A DNA stretch of 64,000 bases from Monomorium pharaonis (lineage: Eukaryota; Arthropoda; Insecta; Hymenoptera; Formicidae), in the NCBI RefSeq assembly GCF_013373865.1, contig NC_050467.1:31269896-31333895 (forward strand), in the 5' to 3' direction. Each line of letters begins with the position of its first letter. Positions within the stretch are counted from its first letter, which is position 1. Both the position numbers and the translations under genes were made by a program. Below, piece by piece: positions 21,166 to 33,088 of the stretch. Below the pieces are notes generated by a model that was given only the letters and a program-made list of their open reading frames with translations, did not search any database and was not told the DNA's origin.

Positions 21166-22487
21166 GCGATACTTGTAATAATTCACTATACGTTGTTTTA
21201 TTAATAAATATATACATATATATATCCAGATTTCTTATACTTAATCTTAACTACATCAAAGTCACACTAACCAAACCCCACAAGGTTCTCCATCGGCAAC
21301 AAGCTCTCGCCATACCCGGGTAGAGTCCGTGTAAGCGGGCTGCCCGAAATTCGAAAGGAGAGCTCCCGCGTCGGTCAGGCGACCGAAGCGTCGCGACGCA
21401 CACATTAAGAAGAAATATCCCCAGACCCGGACGTTATAGCGGCACGTCGCCCACGGAACGATATAACAACTGGTTATTTTGCGCGCCAAAGACCACGCCC
21501 GAGTCGTATATATTTATCGCGGAAAACTTCCTCGACACTCGACGATGTGTCTCGTTTGGAAGATTTCACGAAACTCGTTAGTGGGAGCACGCGTCACGCG
21601 CTTTTATACGCGTCCGCTCCCTCTCTGACTCCCTCCACCAATGGTAGCGTTGTTCCGAGTCGCTTCACTTCCCTTGGCCAATCCGAGCGCTGCAGTGTCC
21701 TTTCCCTGTTCTTCGTCCAACAGGAGCTCGCCCCACTGCTTGCCTCTGCCGTACGGATCGTCTGGCCAATTGCAGGAGTCGTGCTTGGCTGCGCTTCCCT
21801 CCACTCGGGATTCAGCCAATAGTATCATTTGGGCTCTCGCCTCCGCTCGGAGAGGACGAGAACAGTGTGTAGCACTGAAAAGTGCCGATGGCTTTGTAAC
21901 GTTAATGTGTAGGTACAGCCTACGTGCACCGGCTGCACTTTAGGTGGCACCGGATTTTTGTCTATGCTTATAAACTAAACTAATGACTAATAATACAGAT
22001 TTTATAATAAAGCAGATGCTTTTACACGCCAAAGTAAAAGAAATAAACTAAATTTTGTCACGTCACCGCGACCCACATGCATAATGCATATGTTAACAAA
22101 ATATTTAAACGTAATACAATAACTACTAAGGTTACTAAATAATATTCTTGGATACGTATAATGAGCTTTGGCATGATTTGACTTTAATTGACTTAGATTT
22201 GACATGCAATAGTTACTATGTCTACATACAGGTATATCAAAAATTATGAAAAATTAATATTAGATTACGCTTTTCGCATTCGCGCTTAATTCAACGCGTA
22301 AGTTATAACAAAATAAAATGTGTCGCGTATCGCACGCTTCGTTTAATTAAAACGAATAAACTAAACTTTTTTGGCGTTTTGTGCGCCCTTTCCATTAAAT
22401 AAAAAATAATAATTTTGTAAAGTCAACGAATCTAAAATAAAATAAAATATAACGCGCTTTTTCGCGTCGCTCGCGCCTCTTAAACAT
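21166..22487. other. Non-coding DNA between small ORF and Gypsy-2; possible minus LTR signals
   Basis: Minus strand has TATAAAAG at about 21600-21610 and AATAAA at about 21198-21204 (reverse), in the order expected of an LTR oriented minus like Gypsy-2. I could not find matching TG...CA termini or a second copy, so the assignment to the Gypsy-2 3' LTR is only a suggestion. Confidence 0.3.
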
Positions 22488-24153
22488 TTAGCGCTTTTTA
22501 GAACGCTCGTGCAGTCGCTCCAACCTGATTGCAGGCCTCCGCGTCTCCGCCTGCTCAGCTGTGCTGCTCGCTGCTTTGCTCGCTGCACCCCGGTCGTCCG
22601 GCTGCGCACTCGTGGATGATGTCGGTGAAAGTTCCTTTTGGCCACCTCCTGGAGGCGGTTTCATCATCCCGGCCAAAGGAGATAAATCAGAATTAGGGGA
22701 TGATTTACGCTCCTTTTCTGATGGTGTCGGTGGTGTCTCCGTCTCCTCCTCCGATTCGTCACTTTCGATTATTCGTTGTTTCTTTTGCTGCACGTTTGTG
22801 TTTTCTGGCTCTGGACTTTCTCTAGGCCGAAAAATGCAGGATTTCCTTTTCTTAGTAACAGATAGAATCCTTGGATTTTCTATCTTAATTATCTTCGGTG
22901 TTCGTTTTTGCGTTTTGATATTTTCAGTTATGTTGCTAGCATATCTGTCTGTTTCCGCGTTTTCTTTGTCAGTCTTCGATCTGTTCCTCTGTCTCGGTTT
23001 GCTCGTCTTGTGTCCTTGTTTCACTTTCATGAGTTTGTATCTCATCAATCTTTTGTTGCTCCGTGTTTGCTTGCTTCGTTTCAGTATTCAAATTTTCGAG
23101 GTTATGTTGTTCCTCGTCTGCGAATTTTCCGCATTCTCTAGATTTAATAGCGATCTGTCCGTTTATGATTTCGATCACTATTCGTGTTGGTGATATTTCT
23201 TGTTTAGAATGACTCTCGACCATTTCGATGTTAACCATCGTTTTGATTTTTGCTATCAGTTTGTTGTCGACTTTTATGTCGGATATATCCACGAATGGAT
23301 CTGCTGTAGCAGCATCGTCATTCTTTTTCTTGAAAGTTTCGTATAACTTTCGTGCTTCTTGTTCGTTTTTTTTCAATAACTTCTCGATCTGTTCAGGCTC
23401 CATGTTCTCCTGAGTTGCTTTGTTATTATAGGTTATACTTTTCAGATACTCGATACGCCTTCGTTTTCTTTCTCTGAGTCGTCCGTACAGAACGCTTGCT
23501 GTGGCTCGTTTTAAAGCTTCACGCTCCTCCGTTTCGAATTCCATTTCTCTATTTCTTCTCCTCTTTCTGCTCTCGATTGATATATCACTGGATCTATTAA
23601 CTGCACTTTGCTTTTTACACTGTGTGTACTTTTGTGACTCTCGATCATGATGTATCGTCGACTGTCGGATCACATGTGCTAGTTGTCTCTCCACGTGGCG
23701 TCGCTTTATAGCATCATGGCTGCTTTGGTTCGGCGATTCTGATTGGTTGGTGTCTAGCTGTTCAGCGTCGCTGATTGGCTCAGCTCCTTGACTGTTCCTC
23801 CAATCGGATTGCTCGCGTGTTAAGTTTGATTCACAATGTCCGTAAAGCCTCGTTTTGAGTTTTACAAACCATTCGTTAGTGTTATGATTCGGATTGATCT
23901 TCATTATGCGATATTTTGCTTTTTCGTTATCTTGTACGATTATAACTTCTTTGTTGTCCGATATTGCTAAGTCCGCGTCTATATATCTCGTTTCGTCTTT
24001 GGAGACTGTAGATGCGTTTTTATGTTGATCGCTAAAGGTAGGCGATTGTTTCAGCTTATCGCTGCTTGATTTTATGATTTCTTGTGACTCATCTGAGATT
24101 TCTATGAATTGATTTCTATGAATGATTAACATCATTGTCAGATAACTCTTCAT
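22488..24153 (-). pseudogene. Gypsy-2 3' hydrophilic ORF block (two overlapping frames)
   Basis: Frame 24153-22969 (394 codons) overlaps 23048-22488 (186 codons) by 80 bases. Both are highly charged and Ser/Thr/Glu/Lys-rich, with arginine clusters (ESRKRRRNRE, RERKRRRIEYLK) that could act as nuclear or RNA-binding signals. A C-terminal Glu/Thr-rich tail leads into a Pro/Ser-rich, then basic end. No signal peptide or membrane segment, so it is not an env-like ORF. Position downstream of integrase on the same strand suggests a third ORF of the element. The function is not recognised. Confidence 0.5.
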
Positions 24154-24291
24154 GTTTCGTAATCGAATAATTATGTTTTAATAGGTTCTGAGTGTTCCTC
24201 GGTGTTGTTGTAGCTTCTTAGGTTAGCTGCACTTTTGAGTGCCACCGTCAGCACTTTGCTACACTTCTTTTGATTTTTCTCAGATTCTTTA

Positions 24292-27269
24292 TTATTTACG
24301 CTCCGTAATATAGATATATATTACGGAGCGTAAATATAGGTATAGACTGCTCCGTTTTTGTTTTTCTTCTGTCTTTCTGACATTCTTCTGAGCATCTGTT
24401 ATCGCTTCGATTGTGTACGTGTCGTTTTGCCATTTACGCGTCGTCGCTTGGTCCTCTCGCGCCGATACTCCGCTTATCTCAATGCAGGCGAATTTTAGGG
24501 GTGGTTCGATTGCTTTTGTCGTTATCACGTTGAACTCTCCTCGTGTATCCATGATGATATTCATTTGGATATTCTCAACTTGCCCCATTACATGATGTGC
24601 TTGCGTGTTTCCTGATAAGAGTTTCGTGATTCTGGAGATGTGTCTCATCCCCTTTTCGCTAATTAGCTGTTTTTTTCGACGTGAAATGCACTTTGATGCT
24701 CTTGATTTTTCTTCGGTTTTGGAATTTTCATCGAAATCCGTACCTTTTGTAGGGTTTTTCTTCCTTTTGAGTACATATCCAGATTGTCCCCGCCCCGGAT
24801 TCGTATTTTCCTTTTGCTCGAGCTCCATCATATTTATGACAGCTACTCTTTCTGTTCCTTTTGCATTTTTCTTCGCCCTTCGATTTCTCGTTTGATCTAG
24901 CTCGTCGCTTTCGATCTTGCGCTTCTTCTCAATTGTTGAGATTATCGCTGGGTCTCTTAATCTTGGTTCACGATGTGGTTTGAGTTGTCTGGCGTTATAT
25001 ACGCCTATCGTCTGGTTATCTTCGTCAGCAACCAAATATGTGTTTGGACGTATAATGCTTACGATCTGGTAAGGACCGTCATACACTAAGTGAATCTTTC
25101 GTGTGAGTCTACGTGAAGCATCGCTCCTCCGGTGTAGCTTTACCCACACTTTGTCACCTTCTTCGAAAGGCTTAGCTTCCTCACTCTTATCCGTTTGCGC
25201 TTTCCTTTTTGTAGCCATCCTTTTGAGAACCTCCGTTGCTTGGACGATTCTGCGGTTAATAGTTGCCCTCACGGTCTCCTCCTCGTCTTCGCTTCTCCGT
25301 GATTATAGGCGTTCGTCGATCGTCAACGGACTTTCGTGGCCCTCATGCAGTTCGGCTGGGGTACATCCAGTACTTGCATGCATGGTGTTATTAATGGTAT
25401 GCTCCGCTCGTTGTATTATCTGATTCCATTTTACCTGTCGCTCGTATGCGTAGACACGTATGATGCGTCCGATTTCACGCATAACTCTCTCAACAGGATT
25501 GGATTGAGGGTTATAAGAAGAGGTTTTTCGCAACGCTACACCCATTTCCTCCGCAAATCGTTTCCAACGCTCGGTAATAAACTGCCCGCCATTATCTGTT
25601 AAGATAGTACGCGGTATACCGACGTCGTTGAAATAATCGAGCTGCAACCTATCTAAGATCGTATCTAAACGTTGGTTTGGCATGCTATAAAATTTCGTGA
25701 GTTTAGAAAACTGATCCATTAATACAAGGATATATTTATTTCCTTTAAGCGATTGAGGTAGTGGCCCGAATATGTCTGAGACGACTTGCCTCGGTTTTTC
25801 AGGTAAATCGTAATACTCGGTACCATGAGTCGCACGTGTGTAGTACTTTGTGGCTTGACATACATGACACGACGCTACTACGTCTCGCGTGATTTTTTCC
25901 AAACCGTTAATATTAAAATACCGTTTCGCGAATCCCATCGTCTTATCTGTACCAAAGTGCAAGATGTATTTGTGCAACTTTGCAATTAGCTGCCATCTAA
26001 CGTGGTTTGGCACAACGACTCGCTCTCCGTCATCGGTATTTATCCTAACTAGATCATCTCTAATTAAGTAACGATTTGGTTGTTCGTACACCTTCAATTG
26101 TGTATCATCGCATTCTCTTTGCACTTGTATTAAAAATTCTACCCACTCTTGTGTTTCGGTATTATCATTAGGGTGGTCTATTGCTACTATCATTTTAATA
26201 TTATTAAATTTCTTTACGTATCCGTTGTCTATGTTGTCGCGCGAAAGTGTATCCGCTACGACGTTATCTTTTCCCGGAACGTGTTGAATTTCAAGATCGA
26301 ATTCGTTTAAGAACAAAATCCATCTCGCAATTCGGTTACTGTCTGCGGAACTCGACTTTAAAAATTTTAGAGCACGATGATCCGTGTGTACGCGTATTTT
26401 TCGCCCTAGCAACGTGGTATGCCACTTTTTAAGCGCCCACAAAAGCGCTAGGCACTCTACCTCCGTCACTGTGTAATTAAGTTCAGCGTCTTTCAACGAT
26501 CTGCTTGCGTACGCGATGGTATATTTTTTTTCTGGCTCTGAGTCTCGAAATTGATAAAGTCTCGCTCCCAGTCCGTATTTTGAAGCATCTACAAAGATCC
26601 CAAATTTACGATCGGCTTTAATTACAAATAGCTTTTCAGCTTTGTCAAACGCTAGTTTAATCGCGTTGAATGCCTTTTGCTCCTCCGCGTGCCACTCGAA
26701 TTTTACGTCTTTACGCAATAGTCGTTCGAGAGGTTTTGTCATTTCCGCGAGGCCTTTAATAAAACGGCGGTCCCAGTTAACGATACCTAGAAACGCTTGT
26801 ACTCTTTTCTTATTTTTAGGACGCCCAAAGTTTTTAATCGCGGACTTTGTATCCTCGTTCATTTTGGTTGTTATTTTATCGAACGTGTGTCCGAGAAACT
26901 TTATTTCGCGCTTAAGAAATTCGTACTTTTCCGTGTTTAATTTAAAACTAACTCTTTCGAGTCTTTGTAACACAAAATTTATGTGTTTTAGATGTTCTTC
27001 GAGGGTATTCGAGGCTATCAAAATATCGTCAAGGTACACGATGGTGAACGAGTCGCAATCATTCCCCAGAGCTTTTTGTATTGCCCTGGTAAATGATGCA
27101 CCCGCCGTTTTTAAACCAAACGGTAACCTTCTAAACACGTAAGTTTGATTATCAAATAAAAATCCTGTGAACCTTGTACTTTCGCTGTCTAACGGAATTT
27201 GCCAGAACGCTTTCGCTACGTCTAGTGTTGTGAAAAATTTTTTACTACCGATCCTACGAAATACCTTAT
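24292..27269 (-). pseudogene. Gypsy-2 pol: RT, RNase H, integrase and downstream domain (5' truncated)
   Basis: Frame 27138-25303 plus the upstream run to 27269 encodes RT (RRLPFGLKTAGASF, catalytic YLDD near 27030), RNase H (FVDASKYGLGA near 26590; HTDHRALKFLK near 26370) and integrase (HHCC near 25860-25960; D in DIFGP near 25775; D in LTDNGGQF near 25585; E in NPVERVMREIGR near 25490). An in-frame TAA near 25303-25305 separates it from 25272-24292. That frame finishes the integrase and adds a domain with MRHISRITKLLSG and MDTRGEFNVIT. Gag, protease and early RT are missing: the element stops abruptly at 27269 against LTR-like sequence. Related to Gypsy-1. Confidence 0.9.
24295..24334. repeat. 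Perfect 18-bp inverted repeat (hairpin)
   Basis: TTTACGCTCCGTAATATA (24295-24312) is followed after four bases by its exact complement (24317-24334). It lies exactly at the end of the Gypsy-2 pol reading frame. It could be a small foldback element or an RNA hairpin. Confidence 0.9.
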
Positions 27270-27782
27270 TGTAAGCCGATTACAACCATATCTATCATAA
27301 TTGCGACACGCAACTTTCGAAAGACGTTGCAAGAAGCACCTCTTTCGAAAGACGCACAAGAATCCGCCGCGCTTACGGAAGTCCCAAGCAACTTTCGTGA
27401 GATTACAACAGCGCGCTCGGAAGCAGTCTGCATTGTCCTAGAAATGGGCTCTACGCTGCAAAATCAAACCGCAAGGCTACCGCGTTCCGATGTCGAAACG
27501 CTTGGCCTCGTGGAAGCTACCGACGCCCGGTCACTAACCCCCGAAATTGTGCCAGATATCATAATATATAAACGCGACCACGCCGTGACCGAGCGGAGAG
27601 AAACATAACAACGTCCGAGCCGCGTCGCGTACTATACACCTTATCGCGAGTAATACCTAACACCATCACAGCTGATTGTAAGCGCAAGAGAAGGAAATAA
27701 AGACAACGAACAAGCAAGTAAGAAGCGTCTTCTTTTCTCTCATACACCAAGCCGAACCTTCACCCTTTGGGTCCTAACCCTT
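27270..27782 (+). mobile_element. LTR-like segment
   Basis: Begins TGTAAGCCGATTACA at the Gypsy-2 break, carries ATATATAAA at 27564-27572 and AATAAA at 27696-27701, and ends around CCTTCA (27763 or 27782). The signal order fits a plus-strand LTR of about 500 bases. No TSD was found, so it may be a fragment or belong to a rearranged element. Confidence 0.45.
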
Positions 27783-27859
27783 CAGGCAGAACGAATCCCG
27801 ACTACTAACGGGAAAGAATTTCCAAAACGAGCAAACGCTCACAACAACCTGCGACGTTA

Positions 27860-28737
27860 ATTTTCTTCGCGTCTGCAACTTCGCCGTGCTTCTCAACAAA
27901 AGGTTGGGCGCCAGGCGCGTAATTCGCGCCGCACAAAACTCGCAATACTCTCGGTACTTCGCACGACGGCCGAATGCCGGCTGACCCGCCTCCACACGAA
28001 ATGGCAGAGGGGCGAGGTTCTTTCTCGGTACGCGGAATAGGAGAGGAGAGGTCTCGCGTGAATAACTAGATCGACTGAATAAATATAATAAGCATGTATT
28101 GAAGTTAGAATGGCAACTGCGTTGCCATCGATTACAATCTAATCGTTATAACGCACTGACCGGTACGGCTATAGCGGACTTAACTCAACATTCACAATAG
28201 CTCAAAGCTTACTCTACACAGAATACAATCTACTTCAATATGACGGCACACGACGTTAACAATACTTAATAGGCGATGAACGGGATAGGGCGCTACGTAA
28301 CTTGCGCATTCCGTGCAGAAATCCTCATCTGCGGAAGCCCGCCTCGGTATTGCACAACCGGCTCACACTCTCGGTATGCGGCAGATGAATCTCGGCGGAT
28401 ATTACTTTACGCGCTATCCCGTCGCGAGACTTTACTTCTTACGCAATTACAAAGATCGACTGTCGGCTCGACATATTCCCCGAGGGAGGAGACAATAGGC
28501 GCAATAACTACTCTATACGAGGCGAAGATCGACACGGCCCTGCTACGCGGTGACTCGACTCTCGGTATCCCGAGAATAATAGATCCGCCTACCGAACGCT
28601 CGGTAGGGTAATTAATTCTCACTAAAGGCCGGGCCGGCCGTCTTCGCTCTTACCGCGTGGTCGAAGTGGTGGCCTTACAAGCAGGATAGCGTCGTCGATG
28701 GCCGTGGAACCGCTCTCGTTGCTATCTCGCCGAACAG
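27860..28737 (-). repeat. Gypsy-3 direct repeat, left copy (LTR + primer-binding site + leader)
   Basis: 878 bases nearly identical to 33089-33959. One gap of about 7 bases (a GGGGCGA-type insertion near 28010) and a few substitutions separate them. In minus orientation it starts TGTTCGGCGAG, and near its end has TGGCGCCCAACC (27900-27918), a typical retroviral primer-binding site. Leader sequence follows. A 3' LTR is not normally followed by a primer site, so this copy looks like the 5' LTR of a second, mostly deleted tandem element sharing the LTR. Confidence 0.8.
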
Positions 28738-30115
28738 TGACGAACCGTGAGCGGTCGGGGGCGCCGCGGACGCCGGCAGCGGCCCGCGCATCGATCGCGC
28801 TTCGATTTGCGCACACCGATCGCTAGTCGGTGGGGGGTCCTACGCCCGTCCTGCAGGATCTCAGCGTCCGAGGGCGCCTCTGGTCATGACGCCGCGTAAT
28901 TTGAAGGCCGCGGATTGCACGCCACGATGTCCTTGGCTGTCTCGGCTGCCGCTGAGCCGGCTCGGGGTTGATCAGGCCCCGTCCGGCCTACTCCTCGGGG
29001 CCGTGGCTACCGCGCCGGCTGGGGCTTCCTCCACCCTGGTTGTCGGATGTAGGGGCGCATGCTTCCTCCCCTGCGTCGCCTCCGGCTGCACCGGACTGCT
29101 GCTCCTTTCTCTACAATACAGTATAACGGCAGTGTCTGTCCCCTGACTTTTACAACGTACCTCAGTACTGTATGCAATTACTTGCCCTTGCTCGCTGTCC
29201 TCCGGCTGTCCGGGGCCCCGCCGCTCGGTCGTCTATGCTTCTCATTCATCTTCCCTCGACGGCTGCTCCGTTAATCACAAAAGGTCATCTTGGCGCACCA
29301 CCTCTCCCGCGGATCGCGACTTCCGCTCGGCGGATACCTACGTGTCTTAAGAACTAACAAAATCTTATTGAGAAAAGGAGAGGCCGCTGCCCCCCCGCTC
29401 GGGGTAATGAGCGGCCCCAAATGACCTTTTTCCGGCCGGGCCATCCGGCCCTTGTGACTGACGAAAAACGTCACGTCACAACTCCCCCCTCCCAGGGAAG
29501 GACCGAGAAAGTCTTGGCCAACGACAAACGTCGGTGACCACCAATTCGACACAAAACACAAAATTTCACCAAAATCGAGCGTTTACGCCCGCACACAAAA
29601 AGAACTTCCGCACTCAGTATCTCACCCTACTCGCCTCCATCGTTTCTGTCTCCTCCTCATCGTGACCAGTCGACTTTACACAAATAACTCAACTTAACCG
29701 TGACTCTCGCTACTACACTGGCGCCAGGACAACTCCGCCACGCCAGGATCCATCGCCAACCAAGAGGTTCGCCTAAACCGATACGCGTCCCGCGTCTTTA
29801 AATTTTTAATGGGGCGACGGGGATAGGCACGCGGGGGGGGGAAGAAAAGGAGTGATTCATCCTCTCTGGTTTCTACACAAATTATATTTCGTCCGCCATT
29901 CTCACGCCACCTCCCTCCCGAGCCTCGGCTCGGTATTCTTACAATAAAAAAAACACAGGGTTCACAGCCCTGTCTGCCGATTAAGCAACAAAGGGAAAAA
30001 AAGAAAAAAAAATAACTATGGACAGCACAGCCCTTCTCAGTCTTGGTTGGGGGGGGGGTCGTGATCGCCGTGGGACTCCGCCGACTCCATGTCCCAAACT
30101 CCTCGTCGCGTTTAC
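28738..30115 (-). other. Gypsy-3 3' non-coding region
   Basis: Between the gag-like ORF and the left repeat. GC-rich, with homopolymer runs (G at about 29837-29844 and 30050-30057) and an imperfect inverted repeat TGACGTGACG/CGTCAGTCA near 29455-29485. No protein-like ORF. Might contain remains of another LTR (a minus AATAAG near 29365), not proven. Confidence 0.4.
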
Positions 30116-30850
30116 CTAGCGCCGCCTCTGGCTGCTCCGACTTCGCTCGACACTATCGCGCCCCCGGCGGCTCAGCGACCGCTTCCGGCCTCTGCTGCGG
30201 CTTCGTGGTCCACTCTCGGCCTGTATGGTGGCCCCCTCCAGGTACGTGGGGCCACACCGGGGGCAGGACCTCACGGTCACCCCGGCCTCTCCGCACCTGT
30301 AACAAAACGCCCCCATGGGCTTCGGGCAGGCGGAGTAGCGATGACCGCCCCCGCAGTTCCAGCAACCGCGGGGTAGTCCTCCGGGGCTTATGGCCCGTCG
30401 GGGTTGCGACACACTCTCCCCTCGCCCCCTCGGTACACTCTCGGTACGTGCAACTGGCTGGGGCCTGGTGTTGGTGTCCGCGTCCCGCGTAGGCCTCCGT
30501 GCACCGATGTCGCGTGCTCGTAGATCTGTCTGCGACATGGTGCTGTCCCTGGGCGTCGGTTGGGGCGTATTATCTCCCGCGTCCCGCGTGGGCACTCGCA
30601 CCCTGATCTCGCGTGCGCCGAGGGTGGTTTGGGTCCCATAATCCACAAGGATGGGTAGGTCCCTCACCACTGCTCCCTGCGTCGTAATCCGGGTGGCTAG
30701 GATGCTCCGCTGGACGTCCGCCACGTCCGTCCAGAACCCCGGATGGCGCTCATTAATATAATGGATTAAGTCCCCATATCGAAACAGGAATGCTATCCAT
30801 TCCTCCATGCTGACGTTCCTCGGTATGGTCTCTCGGTAGTATTGCTCCAC
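30116..30850 (-). pseudogene. Gag-like zinc-knuckle ORF located after integrase
   Basis: 245 codons. The N-terminal part (EEWIAFLFRYGDLIHYINE) looks like the C-terminal end of a Gypsy capsid. An Arg/Thr/Pro linker follows, then two zinc knuckles: C-x2-C-x4-H-x4-C (CWNCGGGHRYSAC) at about 30330-30370, and C-x2-C-x8-C-x2-C (CYRCGEAGVTVRSCPRC). An Arg/Ser-rich tail (RSRSRGRKRSLS) ends it. The frame opens about 35 bases inside the end of integrase and has no ATG. In ordinary Gypsy elements gag precedes pol, so this is a rearranged or unusual order. Probable role: RNA binding and packaging. Confidence 0.75.
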
Positions 30851-30851
30851 T

Positions 30852-32084
30852 CTACATTGGGGCAGGGAGATTATAGGGTTTTAAATCTTGTACGTGTATT
30901 TTTCCAGCGGGTTTCCCATCCAACTCCACTAATTCGTAAACTACAGAAGACAATTTTTTCTCTATACGGTACGGTCCATGAAACTTAGGTGCCAGTTTTG
31001 CCGCAAAGTTCTGCGCAGCCGACGACAGAGTGTGTTGGCGCTTCAATACCAACTCCCCCCGCCCAAAGACGCGATGTCGGCGGCGCAAATTGTAACGTGA
31101 CGCTTGTTTATTGTGAGCCTCCCCCAAATTCTCGGTAACCCAGTTCCGCAATGTTTCCAATTGTTTCATACGATCTGACCACTCCTCGGTGGTTCGAACT
31201 TCGACCTCCGCCACGTCATTCTTTTCTCCTCGTAGCAGTTCTCTCGGTAATAATTCACGACCTAAGTTTAAGAATGCTGGGGAGGTTCCTAACGACGAAT
31301 GCGAGGCGGTATTATACGCGAATCGGAACTCGGAAATGTGCTTGTCCCACTCGCGGTGATCTCGGTCGATGAATGCCACAATCATTGTTTTTAATATTCT
31401 GTTCACGCGCTCGACCGGATTAGCTTGGGGGTGGTAGGGTGGTACGGTGGTATGTACTATTCTGTTTCTGTCCGCGAAAGCTTTTATAACTTTATTGACA
31501 AATTCCGTACCGTTGTCTGTTAGCAAAAATTTTGGGGTGCCCCATCTCGATATCACAAGGTCTTCCAGGGCCTCTTTGATCTTTTCTCCATTTGCTGCCC
31601 TAAGCGCTCGGCACTCGATCCATTTAGTAAATAAGTCCTGCACTACCAAAAGATACTGAAAACCTGCCTTGCTGCGGGGTAGCGGACCCATGATGTCCGC
31701 CGCTACTACCATCCATGGGCCCTCCGCGACGCGTCGGCCCATCATTCCCGCCGGACTTGTCTGATCTACCTTCGTCCGTTGGCAGATATCGCACGTTTAT
31801 AGGTATTTTACCACGTCTCTGAACATTTTTGGCCAAAAATACATAACGGCTAAACGCTGAAATGTCTTATCAATTCCCAGATGACCGGCCTGAGGTGCGT
31901 CATGGGATTCTGGTAGTGCATGTGCTTGTAACTCACGCGGCAACACGAGTTTCCATCTATCTAGATCCTCTATTATGTCGGAAACGATAGGCTTCGGTCT
32001 TAGAAAATATAATTGGCCTTCGACAATTTTCCATTGGGGAAAGCGTCTCGGATGCGCGAGTACCTGTTCGTAGCGCGTTTTGTA
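30852..32084 (-). pseudogene. Gypsy-3 integrase
   Basis: Open in one frame with stops near 32085 and 31798. Zinc-binding HHCC at about 31760-31900 (H-x3-H... C-x2-C, CDICQRT). DDE core: D in AADIMGPLP near 31690, D in LLTDNGTEF near 31525, E in NPVERVNRILK near 31420. The C-terminus is Gypsy-like (ARYN-type RRRHRVFGRGELVLKR, then FHGPYRIEKKLSSVVYEL), with no chromodomain. The insertion enzyme of Gypsy-3; inactive because of the stops. Confidence 0.9.
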
Positions 32085-33071
32085 TCATTCATCCTCGGTA
32101 TTCGGGGCGTCAACGGCCTCAGCTGCCGCTAACATCGTGACCTCGGTACCTAAATTTTCCTTATCTTCGAACATACGCGACAACGCATCCGGAACATGGT
32201 GTAGCGCTCCCTTCCTATACTTTACTTCGTAGTCGTACTCTAATAATTCCAGTGCCCATCTCGCTAACCTACCAGTGGGATTTTTCAAATTATGAAGCCA
32301 GCGTAAGCTACTATGGTCCGTAATAACAGTGAAGCGGTACCCTTCTAAATACGGTCTAAATTTTTGTATCGCCCACACCACCGCCAGGCATTCTTGCTCG
32401 GTGACCGAGTATCTCGTCTCCGGATCCGCTAGGGCTCTACTCGCGAACGCGATTACTCGTTCTTCTCCTCCAATTGTCTGTGTTAAGACCGCTCCGATAC
32501 CCACCGCGCTCGCGTCGGTCTGCAACATAAATTCTTTTTTAAAATCCGGACACGCTAAGGTCGGCGTAGCAGAGAGGTGCTCTTTTATGTTAGCGAAGGC
32601 CTCTACTTGTTCGTTTCCCCACTCCCGACGCTTATTCTTTCTTAATAGCCTCGTGAGCGGCTCGCTAGCGGAAGCGAACTGGGGAATGAAGCGCCGATAC
32701 TAGCTCGCCATGCCTAAAAATCGGCGTAACTGCTTAATATTCCGCGGGGCGGGGTATTCTAACACAGGGCGGGATTTCTCTGGGTCCACCGTTAACCCGT
32801 CTTTTTGTACGATAAAGCCCAAATAACGAACTTGAGATCTACAGAATTCGTACTTCTCGGTATTAACAGTAAGGCCTGCTGACGTGATTTTCGCTAGGAC
32901 GCGTTCTAACCAAACTAGATGTTCCTCGAACGTCGGTGTGGCAATGACTATATCGTCTAGATATGCAAATGCGAATGGCTCCATTTCCGGTCCTATCAAC
33001 TTATCTAAGAGCCGTTGGAACGTGGCTGGGGCTCCGGTTAGACCATATGGCATTCGCGTGAAATGGTACAA
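32085..33071 (-). pseudogene. Gypsy-3 reverse transcriptase (truncated) and RNase H
   Basis: Starts mid-RT at FTRMPYGLTGAPATFQRL directly beside the right direct repeat, so gag, protease and the first half of RT are deleted. Catalytic YLDD is near 32955. A TAG at 32700-32702 (probably from TGG) precedes the connection. RNase H has MLQTDASAVGIGAVL (32528), EQECLAVVWAIQKF and ITDHSSLRWL near 32310. Same frame throughout. Confidence 0.9.
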
Positions 33072-33088
33072 TCTTTTTTTGCAACTTT

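Noticed and set aside
22561..23193. 210-codon plus ORF with hydrophobic stretches resembling membrane segments
   Set aside because: Antisense of the charged third ORF of Gypsy-2. Codons for Lys/Glu/Arg read in reverse give Phe/Leu/Ser.
27270..27782. Solo LTR with TSD
   Set aside because: Termini and signals are LTR-like, but the bases before TG (TTAT region) are not repeated after any candidate CA end. Kept only as an LTR-like segment.
28276..28622. Pair of ORFs repeated at 33498-33844
   Set aside because: They repeat because the LTR repeats. Both strands are open by composition and no protein feature is present.
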